DNA of 64,000 nucleotides from Macrotrachela quadricornifera (taxonomy: Eukaryota > Rotifera > Eurotatoria > Philodinida > Philodinidae): assembly GCA_022393335.1 (NCBI GenBank), contig JAJEKB010000790.1, forward strand, positions 291,009 through 355,008. Direction: 5' to 3'. The notes under the pieces were generated by a model. It searched no databases. It was given only the letters and a program-made list of their open reading frames with translations, and was not told the DNA's origin. Positions within the stretch are counted from its first letter, which is position 1. The number at the start of each line of letters is the position of its first letter. Made by a program: the position numbers and the translations under genes. This document shows, piece by piece, positions 12,001 to 24,118 of this stretch.

Positions 12001-14470
12001 TCTTAAATTTTATCACATTAAATTTATTTAACATAGAATTATTCTGGTTAATATTATATTTTTCTTCTATCTTAACTTATAAATTGTCTCTTGAGAATCA
12101 ATATTAAATATGGAATCTATCAAAGAGATCATAGAAAAGAAAGTGCTAAAGAATAATACTATCTGTCTATTATATTAAATAAAGAAAAAGAAAGAAATAA
12201 TGACATTGAACAGATCATTTCTTCAAATAATAAATAACTTAACATATCAACGGAAGTAGTCATGTCAACCTCTGGAAATAATAATGTGAACATATAAATA
12301 TTCTTACAAAACAAAAACTAAATGTATCAATTTGATACGTACACTACTCGTCAAAAGTATCTCCTCCCTCGAATCTCAGCCATTACAAGTGCTATTCCTC
12401 TGAAAATTTAACTATATATAGATCTTGATTAATGTGGATCAGCAGCGAAATCCGAGCCTTCATACCCTGAGTTAAAAGAGAGTTATGATGTATGAGGTTC
12501 ACTTCCATTGTGAAACTGCACTTGTAAAGGCTGAGATCCGAGGAGAAGGGGGAATACTTTGGACGAGTAGTGCACTATTATTTATAATTCAAAAAAATGT
12601 AATATCATCAATATAAAATCAATCATAGGATGAATCTTTTGATTGAAATATAAGAATACTTTATTTATTTTTTTTCAAATAAAAAGAAAGAGAAAAATAT
12701 ATACTTACAAGCTGCTTTAGCAACACTACTTGCATTTATTTGATAAGCATTATCCAAAACATGAAATGTTAATATACGATGATCAGCACTTTTATATAAA
12801 AATAAAATATTTATTTTTAAAAATAAATTATTGAAGAATTTTGTTTTCTTTATACTTAAGTTCAGTAAAAATAGCTGCTGGCCAAGAATTAATTTGTGCT
12901 ATAAGTGATAATAATCGAGCTCCTTCAATTTGATCTTTGAAACTAAGTATATATAGAAATATATATGTATGTATAGAAAAGAAAACTAGACGCATTTATT
13001 CATACTCCCGGTTGATTATAATATAGCCTCGAGCTGTTTCAACTGCAAAATAACGTTCGACATCACTATTATTTATCGATTTATTATTATTTGTTAGATT
13101 TTTATGTGCTAAAATAAAAATACATACATATCATATAAATAAATAAATAAATATTAAAATAATAAATAATTACTCATTGTTCCTTCTGTTAATAATGGTA
13201 ATACTTGTTTATTATTATTTATTTGTAATGTTTCTAATAAACCTGGATGTCCTTCATTCGTATGTACAGATACTTTTGTTGGTACACCTAAAATATTTCA
13301 ATATATATTAGTTAAATTAAAATTTTCTTATTATTACTCATAATTGATTGTTCTTCAATTAATTTTGTTGGTTGATCATCAAATATAATTTCATCACTAT
13401 CCATATAATATGTATTAAGACGATTTGGTTGTTCTAATTCTTCTTCTTCGCCGTCTTCTTCTTCAGCAATTGCTTGTGCAAGTGCAAATGTCATTGGTGA
13501 TATATCCGATTGTTTAATATCAATTTCATCTGGTCGATCATATTCCATTAAATATGGAACACCATATGAATTTTTAATGCTAAAAATTATATCATCGACT
13601 TTCTTTAATGGAATATATGGATCATTATAATAAAAGTCTTTAAAAAAAAGAAAAAGAATGTACTTCTATCAAGTGAAAAAAAAAACAAAATATTTTGTTT
13701 CTATTTTACTTTTATTTCCATTAAATGTTCCTAATTGACGACGAGCTATATTAGTTTTTTGAATATTTGCTAATTCATCTAATTGTTCATCTTTATTTAA
13801 ACAATCCATATAAAATAATTCTAAACGATTTTTATTTATTTGATATACATCAGATAATATATGTGATAGAATACATTGTGTCATATAATCTTTCCAATTT
13901 AAATGATAACGATTTAAAAAATCTGTTGTATATTCAAGTGCAGTTAATTTATCATCAGTAAGATCATTTACACCGGATTTTAATGAAAATGCTGAACGTA
14001 ATGATCCTTTACCATCCCAACATTGTCCAAAAAGTTGATCTAAATATATTAAATAAAATATTATTATTTAATTGATAAATTCATTAATTAAGAAAAATTT
14101 ACCATCAAAACAAGCTTCATTTTGATTACAGACATCGGAATCATATTTGCAACCTATTTATAAAATAGAATTTATATATTTAATTTAACAAAAAAGAAAA
14201 ATTTAAACCTAATAATCCTTCAAAAATAATTTCTGTTTCAGGTAAAATTTGATATTCATTGGAATTAATGATATTTATTTCATTATCATCATTAGAAATA
14301 ATTTCTCTTTTATGTCGTTGTATTGATGTTAAATCATTGGTAGATTTTTGTTGTGTAGGTGCACCATATATAATGGGCAATGGATTTAAAAGTAATATTG
14401 TTATTAAAGTGACCAAACGATGACAAGATGAAGATGAGGAAAATAGAAAAGGAAAGGACGATTGAATCAT
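7389..14470 (-). CDS. PTPRN: Receptor-type tyrosine-phosphatase-like protein of the IA-2/phogrin family
   Basis: The first exon (ending at ATG 14468-14470) encodes a hydrophobic signal peptide ([17 protein letters not shown]). Ectodomain exons follow between 14210 and 11887, including [17 protein letters not shown] and [13 protein letters not shown], typical of the IA-2 mature ectodomain. The 10040-10228 exon carries the transmembrane segment ([20 protein letters not shown]). The cytoplasmic PTP domain covers about 9634-7389: [49 protein letters not shown], and a P-loop spliced from two exons as [12 protein letters not shown]. It ends [19 protein letters not shown] with TAA at 7389-7391, matching the vertebrate IA-2 C-terminus closely. 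Members sit in dense-core vesicle membranes and act in regulated secretion; they are catalytically dead. Introns at 10229-11886 and 11962-12708 are unusually long, and the second contains a Tc1-like MITE. Confidence 0.9.
9003..9041. repeat. (GAT)n microsatellite in a PTPRN intron
   Basis: Run of about twelve imperfect GAT units inside the intron at 8938-9482. Its reverse complement gives a spurious poly-His reading frame that should not be taken as protein. Confidence 0.85.
12342..12572. mobile_element. Tc1-like MITE, 231 bp, in a PTPRN intron
   Basis: The left end CACTACTCGTCAAAAGTAT is repeated inverted at the right end as CACTACTCGTCCAAAGTAT. The match continues imperfectly for about 60 bp (ATCTCAGCC.TTACAAGTGC on both arms). 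The left flank is TA; the right flank is CA, consistent with a TA target duplication with one substitution. There is no room for a transposase, so it is non-autonomous. Confidence 0.75.
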
Positions 14471-17120
14471 GTTCACTCACTACCACAATGTGTGGGCATG
14501 AGTATAAAGAGTGGTAGTAGTGTTTGTTATTGTTGGTTTTATTATTATTTTGATGTCAACCATGCGTTCCTTTCAGTACTAGGAAAAAAAAAGAGAAGAG
14601 AAAAAAATAGCGAGAAAAAAAGAGAGAGAGAAAAAAAAGTTCTCATTTTTTTTTCGCTTAGTAATTGTAGATCTATAATGGCATAGCACTAGGCTATGTT
14701 AGTGAGAGATAAATTCCTCTTTTTGTTTTCTTTCTTATCATCCTTTGTTAAAAAGCAACAGAAACACCAAAAAAATATATATATATATAATTTTTTTTTT
14801 TGACAAGCATGTGTTCAATATTTAAAAAATTAATTGAGAAATAAAAAGAATCTAATGGATTTTTTTTTTCGTTATTATTAAAAATCATCTTTGATGTATG
14901 TGCATCAGTTAGATTTTCCTTTTTTTCCTTATTTTTGTTTTTTTCCTTATTTCATATCAGGCGAGAATAATGATGAATAGCATACATCGTTTCTATATGC
15001 CTATGTTTATAGGTACGTCGAAGAATAAAAACTAGTTTTTTTCTTTTCTCTTTTCTGAAAAACAAGTAATAAAGGAGAAGAAAAAAAAAGAAAGATTTTT
15101 GTCTCGTCTTCGTATTCTTTGCCGGTTTTACCGACCGTCAATACGCTCACGCAATGTTCATCGTAATAACAGACAAGATTGTCACCCATATATCGACTAC
15201 TTCTATGTCTAAAGGAACAGAAAATGGAAATGAATAGTGCACTAAAACTAGAGAATAACATCGAACGCCTCTGCTTTTTCTTTTTCCTTTTCTTCTTTTT
15301 TTTTTTTTTCTTTATCGTTTTTCTATTACTCTTGTTATTCCATAAGCATTCCGACGACAAATGTGGGCGACAATAATGCTGTTCATTGCGTTCTTTTCTT
15401 ATTGACGAACGTGAATAATGTGTAGGCGGACGGATGAATAAAATAACTCTAAGGCATTGAGGTGGTTAATAGCAAACCAATAATGACATACATGAAATAT
15501 AACCTTGATTATTTTATTTTTTGTAAAATAAGTTCTAAAAACAAAACAAATTAGTATATTTTTATTTTTGAAAAATTATTTTACCATTAAAATTTGTTTT
15601 TCAATATATTTTTTAAATTATTTTAAAATAAAAAAATTAAGAAATTAAAAATATATTTCCTATAATAAATCATCATATGACTACGTGTTATACTTGTCAT
15701 ACAAATACAGATGGTTAATAGAATTCTTCATCTATTTTTGATAAGAGAGATCAAATAATTAAAAAATTTGATTATATAATATTAAATAAATATATATATT
15801 TATACATGTTACAATATATCATTTTTTGTATTTGAGAATATTGACAATTTTAATTTATGAATATGACTTTTCAAAGTATTTTAATTCATGTTATTAATCA
15901 TGTAGAAAATATTATTTTGAATCGTATAAATTATAATTTCAAGCGTTTTTATCTTTCAATAGTTTCGGAAGTAAATCATGAGACTGAATCATTTTTTTTA
16001 TCATGCAAGAAAAAAAATTGACCCATGAATTATTATTAAATAATTAAAAATTGAATAAAAAGTCAAAGAATTTTGTTTCTACTTTTTTGTTAATGGGCTG
16101 CTGAAACATGTGATGTAAAATTCGTGGGCAAAAAATATTTATCTCTACTTCTCTTCAATACAATCTGGCTGAAAAAATCAATATAATCATTACAAATCAT
16201 CAGAACCTATTGTATTTTGAAAAATATCATCTCATGTAGATAGTAATGTTTCAAAAAAGTGTCTCTAAGTTTTGATTCTTTTGAGAAATTATGAATGAAA
16301 GGAAAACAAAGTTTATTTATGTAGTGCAAACAACATTTTTTATTGATTTAATTATTTGCTTACAGCTTATTAGCAGTTTAATTATATTTAAATACTCAAA
16401 AAATCACTTAACATATTTACTAAGTCTTTTGAAACTAATATTTTATACTGACCTCATTTTTAGTCTCCATCACAGATATACTCTCAATGACTCAACTTCA
16501 AATTAGAACAAACTTTTGAATACATATTTAGAGAGAACATCAAATTCTGATTCGGACTCACTACTTTTCATTTTCTCGAGTGACGTATACATGTAGGCAA
16601 AAGATGAACAAACATGTTGTATGAAGACTTTTGCAATAGGAGGTAAACCAAAATATCGATCACTAACTCTCTTTCATAAATGCACTCCAAAAGAAATATT
16701 TTATAATCAATTTAGAGAAAATTTGCTCCTCTTTTAGACCTGTATAAAATTTGTCTTTATTAAGCATTCTTAAATAAAATGAAGTGAATAAAAGAAGAAA
16801 CACTTGTGTAATGAATTCTACGATTTTTCTATATTCTCACCAAAAATATATTGTAAGACGGCAGTTCGTTCGTTTTCTATGAACAGATTTAAAGTTTTCT
16901 AAAATGGTAATTAGATTGGCTTTTATGTGTTTGTCAAAAAGATCGTATAAAATCTCAGATAATTATAATTAACTGGTGTCTCACAATATATGCTTGACAG
17001 TGTATGAAAAAATCAAATTTACTGCATTAGTATTTTTCGTATTGCTAACCTCATTCTAGTCATAGATGAAGCGTACCGACAATTCGAAATTTCAGGCATA
17101 TTGCCATTTTTTATATTTAA
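14471..17120. other. Gene-poor intergenic stretch
   Basis: Upstream region of the PTPRN-like gene. It contains many homopolymer A/T and GA-rich runs, for example near 14580-14640 and 15270-15320. Short open frames here are mostly Lys/Phe runs from low-complexity DNA. I see no exon with a credible protein pattern on either strand. Confidence 0.5.
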
Positions 17121-17278
17121 GAATGAGCATAAAAGACTACATCAGATCAGATATATGTTGATAAAATTAATTTTATATGAAAAACATGCGTGTAGGGCTC
17201 CAGGAGTCGTTTTTTCTTCAAAAAAAAATTAATTTTATCAAAATATATCTGATCTGATGTAGTCTTTTATGCTGATTC
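17121..17278. mobile_element. Foldback / MITE-like inverted repeat, about 158 bp
   Basis: The left arm (17121-about 17172) and right arm (about 17228-17278) are inverted copies over about 50 bp with roughly two mismatches; both contain GCATAAAAGACTACATCAGA. The loop of about 55 bp holds a GC-richer patch (agggctccaggagtcg). It has no coding capacity. No clear target duplication was seen, so the transposon family is unknown. Confidence 0.7.
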
Positions 17279-18167
17279 CGAACGTGCTATTTTCTTTATT
17301 TTCAAATTGAGCTATAATAATGAAAATTGCTAAATACAAACATGATTTTAATAACATTGTATAGTTTTGTTACTGATATAGGAGAAAATTCAATTTTCTC
17401 AACCAAAGGAGGATCTTGTTCAAAATCAATGCTTATTTTTTTTTGGCACATATATGATGGTTACAACTATCGAGAAAGAATCAGTAAAGCATGTGATCAT
17501 GATCAGTTGATGTCTATAGAAGATACCCCCTGAAACTCATATATGTATATATAAATCTTATCGGAAATATTTTTTAAAATATTTAGGAAATCTAAAATCA
17601 AGATTAAATATAAAAACTGACAATATACTATCTATCACTTTAAAAAATGATATACTACTTTAGGACTATTTTGAGAATTTTAGTAATTTAAAAAAAGTTT
17701 TGCTAGAAAAACCAATTCGTAAATGTTAAAAATAACGCTTTTATAGGTAACTAGAGGAGCTCTATCCAACCATATAAAGAAATCAGCAAAAAAAGATTTT
17801 GCTCAAACTTCGAGTTGCCAGGATCTTATGATAAATATAAATATTATTCAATTCGAAAGAAGAAAATATTTCCTCTCAGCTAGTAATAAAATAGATCTTT
17901 TAGAGTGTATTTATCAAGGAGATATGATGATCAATATTTTGTGCTATCATAGTATATTCTTTTGTTTCGCATTATTTATATGTTATTCGAGAGAGGACAA
18001 CAAACTCTATCTTTTGATAAAAATAAATGTTTTTATTTAACGTTCTTTCGTCGAAAAGAAATAGAGATCGACATTTGTGTCATGACTTTGACATTACATG
18101 TTATCACAAAAAAAATTATAAATTTATTTGTTCTTATTTATACAAACACAAACAAAAAGTTTCTTTT
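17279..18167. other. Intergenic, downstream of RPAP3
   Basis: AT-rich. Short open frames at 17327-17533 and 17828-18040 have no recognisable motif, no intron-flanked continuation and ordinary intergenic composition. I see no supported gene. Confidence 0.45.
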
Positions 18168-19673
18168 TCAATCAATTTTATAATTATGTAATATATTTTG
18201 AATTTTTTCTGATGATAAATCATGATTTTCTAATCTTTTTATAATTGTTTTTAATAGTTGTTTATCATTATTACCAAGAAAACTTAATTGTGTATCAAAT
18301 CTCGGTGTTTGACGTATTTCATACATTGAATCAATTAAATTTTCATCAATATCTATTTGATTTGACCATATTAATAGTATTTTTGAAAATATTGATGAAT
18401 CAAGACCAGTAGAAAATATTGTTTTATAAGATTTTGGTGGAATTTTATTAAAATAAATTGATTGTTGTTCAGATTGATTATTTAAATTAGACCAATCACG
18501 TTTAAATTGAAAGCCTGTTGTTGGAATAGGTAATGATTTGATTTGAGGTTTTTCTATGACTGTTGATTTTTGAGATTTCGAAGAAGATGGAGATGAAGTA
18601 GGAGGAATAGGAGGAGGAGGAGGAGGAGAAGAAGGACGAGGTGTTTCTGATATTGGTTCAGAAGATATTGGAGTCTAAATAATAAGAATAATTGTTTTGA
18701 ATAAAATAAGAAGAAAAGAAAACTAAATACATACTGTTTCTATTTCTTCGATAATAATACTTTTCTTCTTTGTAGTTTCTTTAGTCGATATAATTGATGT
18801 ATCAATTTCTTGTATATCAATTCTTTTTAAAGGTTTAGTTGATCGTTTATCTATAGGTTTATCATGTAATGGGTAAACTCTTCCTAATCGTTTAATTTCA
18901 TCATTTTTATTAATTTCATCTAATTTATTTTTTGCTTCTTTATTTAATGGTTCATGTAAAAGAATATATTCTAAATCTTGTCTTGCTTGATCAATTTTTG
19001 CTAATTCAATACGTGCTAATGCTCGTCTATAATAAGCTTTGAAATAATTTTTATCAAGTTGTATAGCTAATGTACAATCAGCTTCACAAGCTCCATAACG
19101 TTGTTCAAATAATTGACATTGAGCACGATTAGCAAAATAAATTGGTGATGTTGGATTACATTCAATTGCTTTTGTATAATGTTCAATAGCTTCAGCATAA
19201 GATTTTTGTTTAAATTGATAATTTCCACATTCTTTATAATATTCAGCTTTTTTTTTTAATACATCCTCTTGCCATTCTTCATTATCTTCATCATCATCTT
19301 CTTCTTCTTCTTCATCTTCTTCACCATTATTATTTTCTTCTTGTTCGTTATCAATTCGTTCACATTCAGCATCAACATCATATTTATCCCATGAACGATA
19401 ATCATATGAACGTATAGATGTACCTGGTTTTGTTAAAAGATTTTTTTTTTGTTTAGATTTTTTTTTTGGTTTTGGTGGTTCAATAAAATTTCGTATTGGT
19501 GGAAGATCTTTTGTTATTAATGTTGAATTTTCTGTTTTCTTTAAATTTTCTTCTTTTTTTTTCATTTCATTCGTCCAAGAATCTAAATCTTTCATATAAT
19601 CATTTAAATATGAATTATTTTCACGCATTTGATATTGCATATCAATTAAATTACGTTCGTATTCAGATGTCAT
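18168..19673 (-). CDS. RPAP3: RNA polymerase II-associated protein 3 (R2TP/HSP90 cofactor)
   Basis: Two exons: 18735-19673 and 18168-18674, joined in phase 0 across a 60 bp GT-AG intron. The N-terminus (LQDFM-like: YLNDYMKDLDSWTNEMKKKE) matches the RPAP3 start. It is followed by RSYDYRSWDKYDVDAECE, an acidic stretch and then TPRs from about residue 133 (AEYYKECGNYQFKQKSYAEA, YFANRAQCQLFEQRYGAC, YYRRALARIELAKIDQA). Exon 2 contains a proline-rich linker and the RPAP3_C domain (KTIFSTGLDSSIFSKILLIW, LLKTIIKRLENHDLSSEK). The protein is about 480 aa with one TPR block visible; vertebrate RPAP3 has two. It links HSP90 to the R2TP complex for assembly of RNA polymerase II and other large complexes. 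SPAG1 shares TPRs and the C-domain, but the N-terminus favours RPAP3. Confidence 0.9.
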
Positions 19674-20295
19674 GATTGTGTTTATGAAAGAAAAATATAT
19701 CTAAAATAAATTTTTATTTTAATATATTTTTTTTTCTTCCTTACAAACAATTTTACAATAAATGTTGAATAGCTTTTTTTACTGTTATGTAGTTAAACTA
19801 TCTTGTCTTGGATTCCAATAAAATACATTCATGAGAAATGGACGAAAAAAAAATGCACGATAGATGTCTGTATACACAAGTAGTATTTCAATAATTATTA
19901 TCGAAAAAAGAAAAGAAATATACAAAATTAAAGATTCTGTAATATTATTAAATGAGAAATACAGAAGCTTCCAATAAACGATTTATGAGAAAATATATCT
20001 AACAGTACGTAGTCAAAGTAAATGAAATATAAGAAGAATATCAAATCAATAGCAAATTATGTATTACGAGTTTTTAGTAAAGACACAACATTGTTCGTTA
20101 TAGATATGTATCTTTATAGTTTTTATTGAAAAATTCTTCGAAAATTAAAAAGTATTTCATCAAAACTATGTTTGCAGCAATCTTTCTTGTTCGAATAGGG
20201 TTAGTTCATGAAATTTACAAACATCATCAAAGATGTATTAACTCTTTTAAAATATAAAAAATAGCTCTCTTTTTGATTTTCGTTATATATATGTA
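19674..20295. other. Intergenic, RPAP3 upstream region
   Basis: AT-rich sequence between the RPAP3 start and the mariner-like element. It should hold the RPAP3 promoter. No gene seen. Confidence 0.45.
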
Positions 20296-21227
20296 CAGGG
20301 TGTCCCAAAAGTCCGCGAGAAAAGTTAATTCAAATATCTTTTATACAACTCAAGCAATTTAGTTGATTTTTTTATAATATGTTAGTATGGTCTTCAAAGT
20401 TTTATTTCACATAATTTAGTTTACAATAAATATTCAAAATGATTACCATCAAGTGAAATACATAAATCCATCGTTTTCGAAATCTTTAAAAAAATATTGC
20501 AGAAAATTTATTTTCGAATTAATTTCTTTTCGTTATCGGTTCTTATTTTGAGTTCAACCAAATCTTTATATATATCTTATGCATATAGATCTTTACTTTA
20601 TATTTATCGATAAACTATTCAAATGAAAAGAGACTTTATCCGAAAAAAAGAGATCTTTTGATTGTGGATATTTTGTAATTTGCGTATGCCTGTGATATAA
20701 TTTCAACTCGATTTTATGCATCTTCTCTATGAAGTTATAGAAGAAATTACACCCTGTATGGATTCATTAGATGATATTCAGTGATAATTCTTCCTGCTAT
20801 TGTTCATGAAATGAAGCAGACTGTTTCAACAATCCGAACACTCGATAATGGTGCATTCTCACAACGATCATAAACTTTGCCGATTTTCTCTTCTGTAATT
20901 TTTGAAAGTCTTTCGAATTGTTGTCTATTTACTACTATACTGATTTCGCAAAAGCCTTGAAAAGCGTTAATAGTACAGTTTATATGTGGCGTTTTTTATG
21001 CCAAATTCGACTTGCATTTTTCCTTTCACAATGATAGATAACTCAAATTTGACCATTTATAAAACTATTTTAATTCTAATAGTTATAGGCACAGACATTT
21101 ATCTGAAAATATACAGAACAAAACTTTAAAGAACATACTAACGTATTATAAAAAAATCAACTAAATTGCTTGAGTTGTATAAGAGATATTTGAATTAACT
21201 TTTCTCGCGGACTTTTGGGACACCCTG
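20296..21227. mobile_element. Mariner-like element with about 110 bp terminal inverted repeats, 932 bp
   Basis: The left end CAGGGTGTCCCAAAAGTCCG recurs inverted at the right end, and the two arms (about 20296-20405 and 21118-21227) match over about 108 bp with only a few mismatches. Both ends are flanked by TA, the Tc1/mariner target duplication. CAGGGTGTCCCAAAAGT-type ends are typical of mariner elements. The interior has no long open frame. A minus-strand stretch around 20850-20990 reads as a possible fragment (RQQFERLSKITEEKIGKVY), too short to name. Near-identical arms suggest fairly recent activity, probably mobilised in trans. Confidence 0.85.
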
Positions 21228-22905
21228 TATATGGATGAATTGCAAAATTATTGTACCGTTGTATTCCTGAACTTAAAATTTCAATATCTCGAGTTCTACT
21301 CAACTAATCCTTGTGACTTTTTTTACCGTATGTTCTACTAAGAAGTCCTCACTAACACACAAAAACTCACGAAGTTATCTCGGATGAATCCTAAGATATT
21401 GGCTGCACAAGGCTCGAAAGTTCGATGTCTGTTGTCATCTAATGGACGAAAAGTCGTATGGCCAATTCGTTATTTGTCAATTGAATTTCGACAGTTGGTA
21501 ATATTTACAGTATACAGTCTGCACTTCGCGGATATAAAACTCATTCGTACTTTCAACGTGTTTTTTGTTATAGTTTTCTCGAAATACCATGCATACATAC
21601 AACTTTCAATTTTCTGCCACACGAGATTAAAATTCATTTCTGAACACAATGGCCCGTCTAAAATTGATCGGGTTGGTCTTAAGTAAAAGGTAGTTGGTAC
21701 TATATAAAACCACTAAACACGGTGAGAGAATTGTCCCATTTGTTGTTGAAAAGAAAAAATAAAATGAAATTCAACAATTCAGTTGTCACACAAAATGTCA
21801 CGCGAGATTTTTCGATTTGTTTCGACCATAACTCTCTTATACCAAGTCAGATTGCGACGAAACTTTGAGCATTTTATCCACTCATTGTACACAACTATTG
21901 GTTAAAATATCAAAGTCAGAAGTTTTGTCTATCATGAGAAAAAGGAAAAATATCGCTAGTATGTCACGCGAGATTATTATGCGCGTAATTATCCCATACA
22001 TAAGATTGAGACAAGTAATTTATATACCACTTAGTATCGTATTTAAAGGACTATCAAAACACATCTAAATTGACCCTAGTTTAAACTTCACAAATTGCTA
22101 AAGTGACAGAAAAACTTAATACTTATGTATATCTATTGATCGCTTGTTGATTATTCGCTTATTTTCAATTTTATGAGTATATTTACATGACAAGTAAGCA
22201 TAATTCAGAATGTATTATATTGTCTTATTCACTAGTTCTATTAGAAGACCTTTAAAAATATTCCAGTAAGTACGTAGTCTGACGAACTGCTAATGTATAT
22301 AAAAAACCTCATATTTGGAAGCATTTCATATATTATTAAAATTGCTGTAACTCAGCCAATTTAAGAGCAGTAATCGGGAAATTTTATAGATATTCTCCAC
22401 TCAACTAGTATACTAAGATGCACGACTCATAACCCCTAAAATCGAAAATTTTTTTTTCGTCGATTTTTTTCTCAAACGGTACAATAGTTTTGCAATTCAT
22501 CATCCTATTTTCAGGTCATTTTGTGATAATATAACTGTACGTCAATGATTGTCTTCTCATTATTTGCAATCTAATCTTGCTTTGTTCGCATATGAAAACT
22601 GTAAACTGAGGACATTTTGTACCTACTGGATTTTTGAAAATGTTCTAAATTACCTTATTATATTTATTTTTTTATGTTTTTGAAGAGAATAGTATTATTG
22701 TTAGTTTCTAAATGAAGAAAGTTAAATAAATATTATTAGAGCAGCTTGGATAAACGAGAAGTTTAAGGAATGCTGTATTTTCTTTTGTGCTGCACATTAG
22801 AAGCCTAATAAATGTTAATCATGGTCAATAACGAGAAATAAAGAGTTGTGTTTTCGTTACTTTTAAACATCATTATTCAAATTGTGAATAAGTAGAATAC
22901 ATAGG
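21228..22905. other. Intergenic, probably repeat-derived
   Basis: No convincing exon. The 12-mer TCACGCGAGATT occurs twice (near 21799 and 21963). The composition is less AT-extreme than the surrounding spacers. The 100-codon frame at 21384-21686 lacks any family motif. It may be remnant mobile DNA. Confidence 0.4.
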
Positions 22906-23914
22906 ATGAATACACAACCTAATCATGCAAATCGATATCCTGTACCATCGATGGCAAAATATAAAGGAATTAATGCAAATCTTGAAAAAGTCCCTAATGT
23001 ACGATCTTCGAAAAGATGGTAAAAATGAAAATTATTAATTTATTCATTACAATGCATACTATTTAGGTATAGAGACAAAGAAAAAAGAAAAGTGTTATAT
23101 ATATTATGTGGAAGTCTCCTTTGTGTTTTAATGATTATAGCCGCATGTGCTATACCCATTGCTCTCGTCACAATATATGATACTACAACAACTACAGTAA
23201 GTACTAGTAGCACACTTTCTAGTACTGTGATGACCACTGGTGAGCTTGATATTTATAAATTAAGACATTTTGATTTATTTTATTATATTTATGTAATAGC
23301 ATCAAATGTGACAAATACAACAAGTATCTCAAATCTTACGACTACAATAACGGTAATATATATATATATATTAATTTTGAAACACATCTATAATTATCAT
23401 ATTTTTAGACAACCGCAACAGACACAACAACAACAGAAACGGTAGTATATATATATATATATATATTAGCTTCGAAATACATCTATAATTATCATATTTT
23501 TAGACAACCACAACAACAACACCTTGCCCAAATATGACCTGCACATATTCAGCTATAGCTTCCCCGATGTCACCAACTTGGGGTGTTGAACATTTAGACA
23601 TAAATTGTACGCAATCTTTATCAGATATGAGTATTGACATAATTGTACAACGAACAGTAAATGCAACTTATGCTAAACAATACGAAACATTTTGGAATCT
23701 TACAACAAATATGAGTTATGTTGAAACAAGTTCTGTGATAACCTATAGCTGGAGATTATTACCTGGACAAATTATACAAGCTATCGGCTTTCCTTATTTT
23801 GTTGAAGGACAATATCAATTATTTAATGTTAATCAAACAACTAGTTTCGATACATATTCAGCAACATTAACATCCATTTGTGGACATACTGTAGCAGCAG
23901 AAGGAACATTTTGA
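22906..23914 (+). CDS. Small Thr-rich type II membrane protein, function unknown
   Basis: Five exons in frame: 22906-about 23020, about 23066-23238, about 23300-23352, a 33 bp exon near 23410-23441 and about 23505-23914. The N-terminal cytoplasmic part is basic (RSSKRWYRDKEKRKV). One transmembrane helix follows (YILCGSLLCVLMIIAACAIP), then a Thr/Ser-rich stalk and an extracellular domain with several N-glycosylation sequons and cysteines (CPNMTCTYSA, HLDINCTQS, ICGHTVAAEG) that could form disulfides. No cleavable signal is seen, so a signal-anchor topology is inferred. The stalk was lengthened by a tandem duplication of an intron-exon unit. I do not recognise the family. Start chosen at the first ATG, preserving frame through all splice joins. 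Confidence 0.65.
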
Positions 23915-24118
23915 ACATTATTTTTTGTTTTTTATTTAAATAAAACTATTTTTACAGAATTTCTTTTTTTTTTTGAAAGAGGTCGCACTATATTTATTGG
24001 TTCATTTTTAGTGATGAAATTGTCCAATGTAATATTTGTTACGATGGAAACAGTTTGAATTGTCTTCTTCTTTTGTCAGTAGACCTTTATTTTTTCTTTA
24101 TATTGAATATTCATTTCA

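Noticed and set aside
15007..15360. 117-codon minus-strand frame with a long Lys run
   Set aside because: Generated by poly-T/TTC low-complexity DNA; no domain, no splice context.
21384..21686. 100-codon plus-strand frame near the mariner-like element
   Set aside because: No transposase or other family motif, not joined to neighbouring exons, and located in likely repeat-derived DNA.
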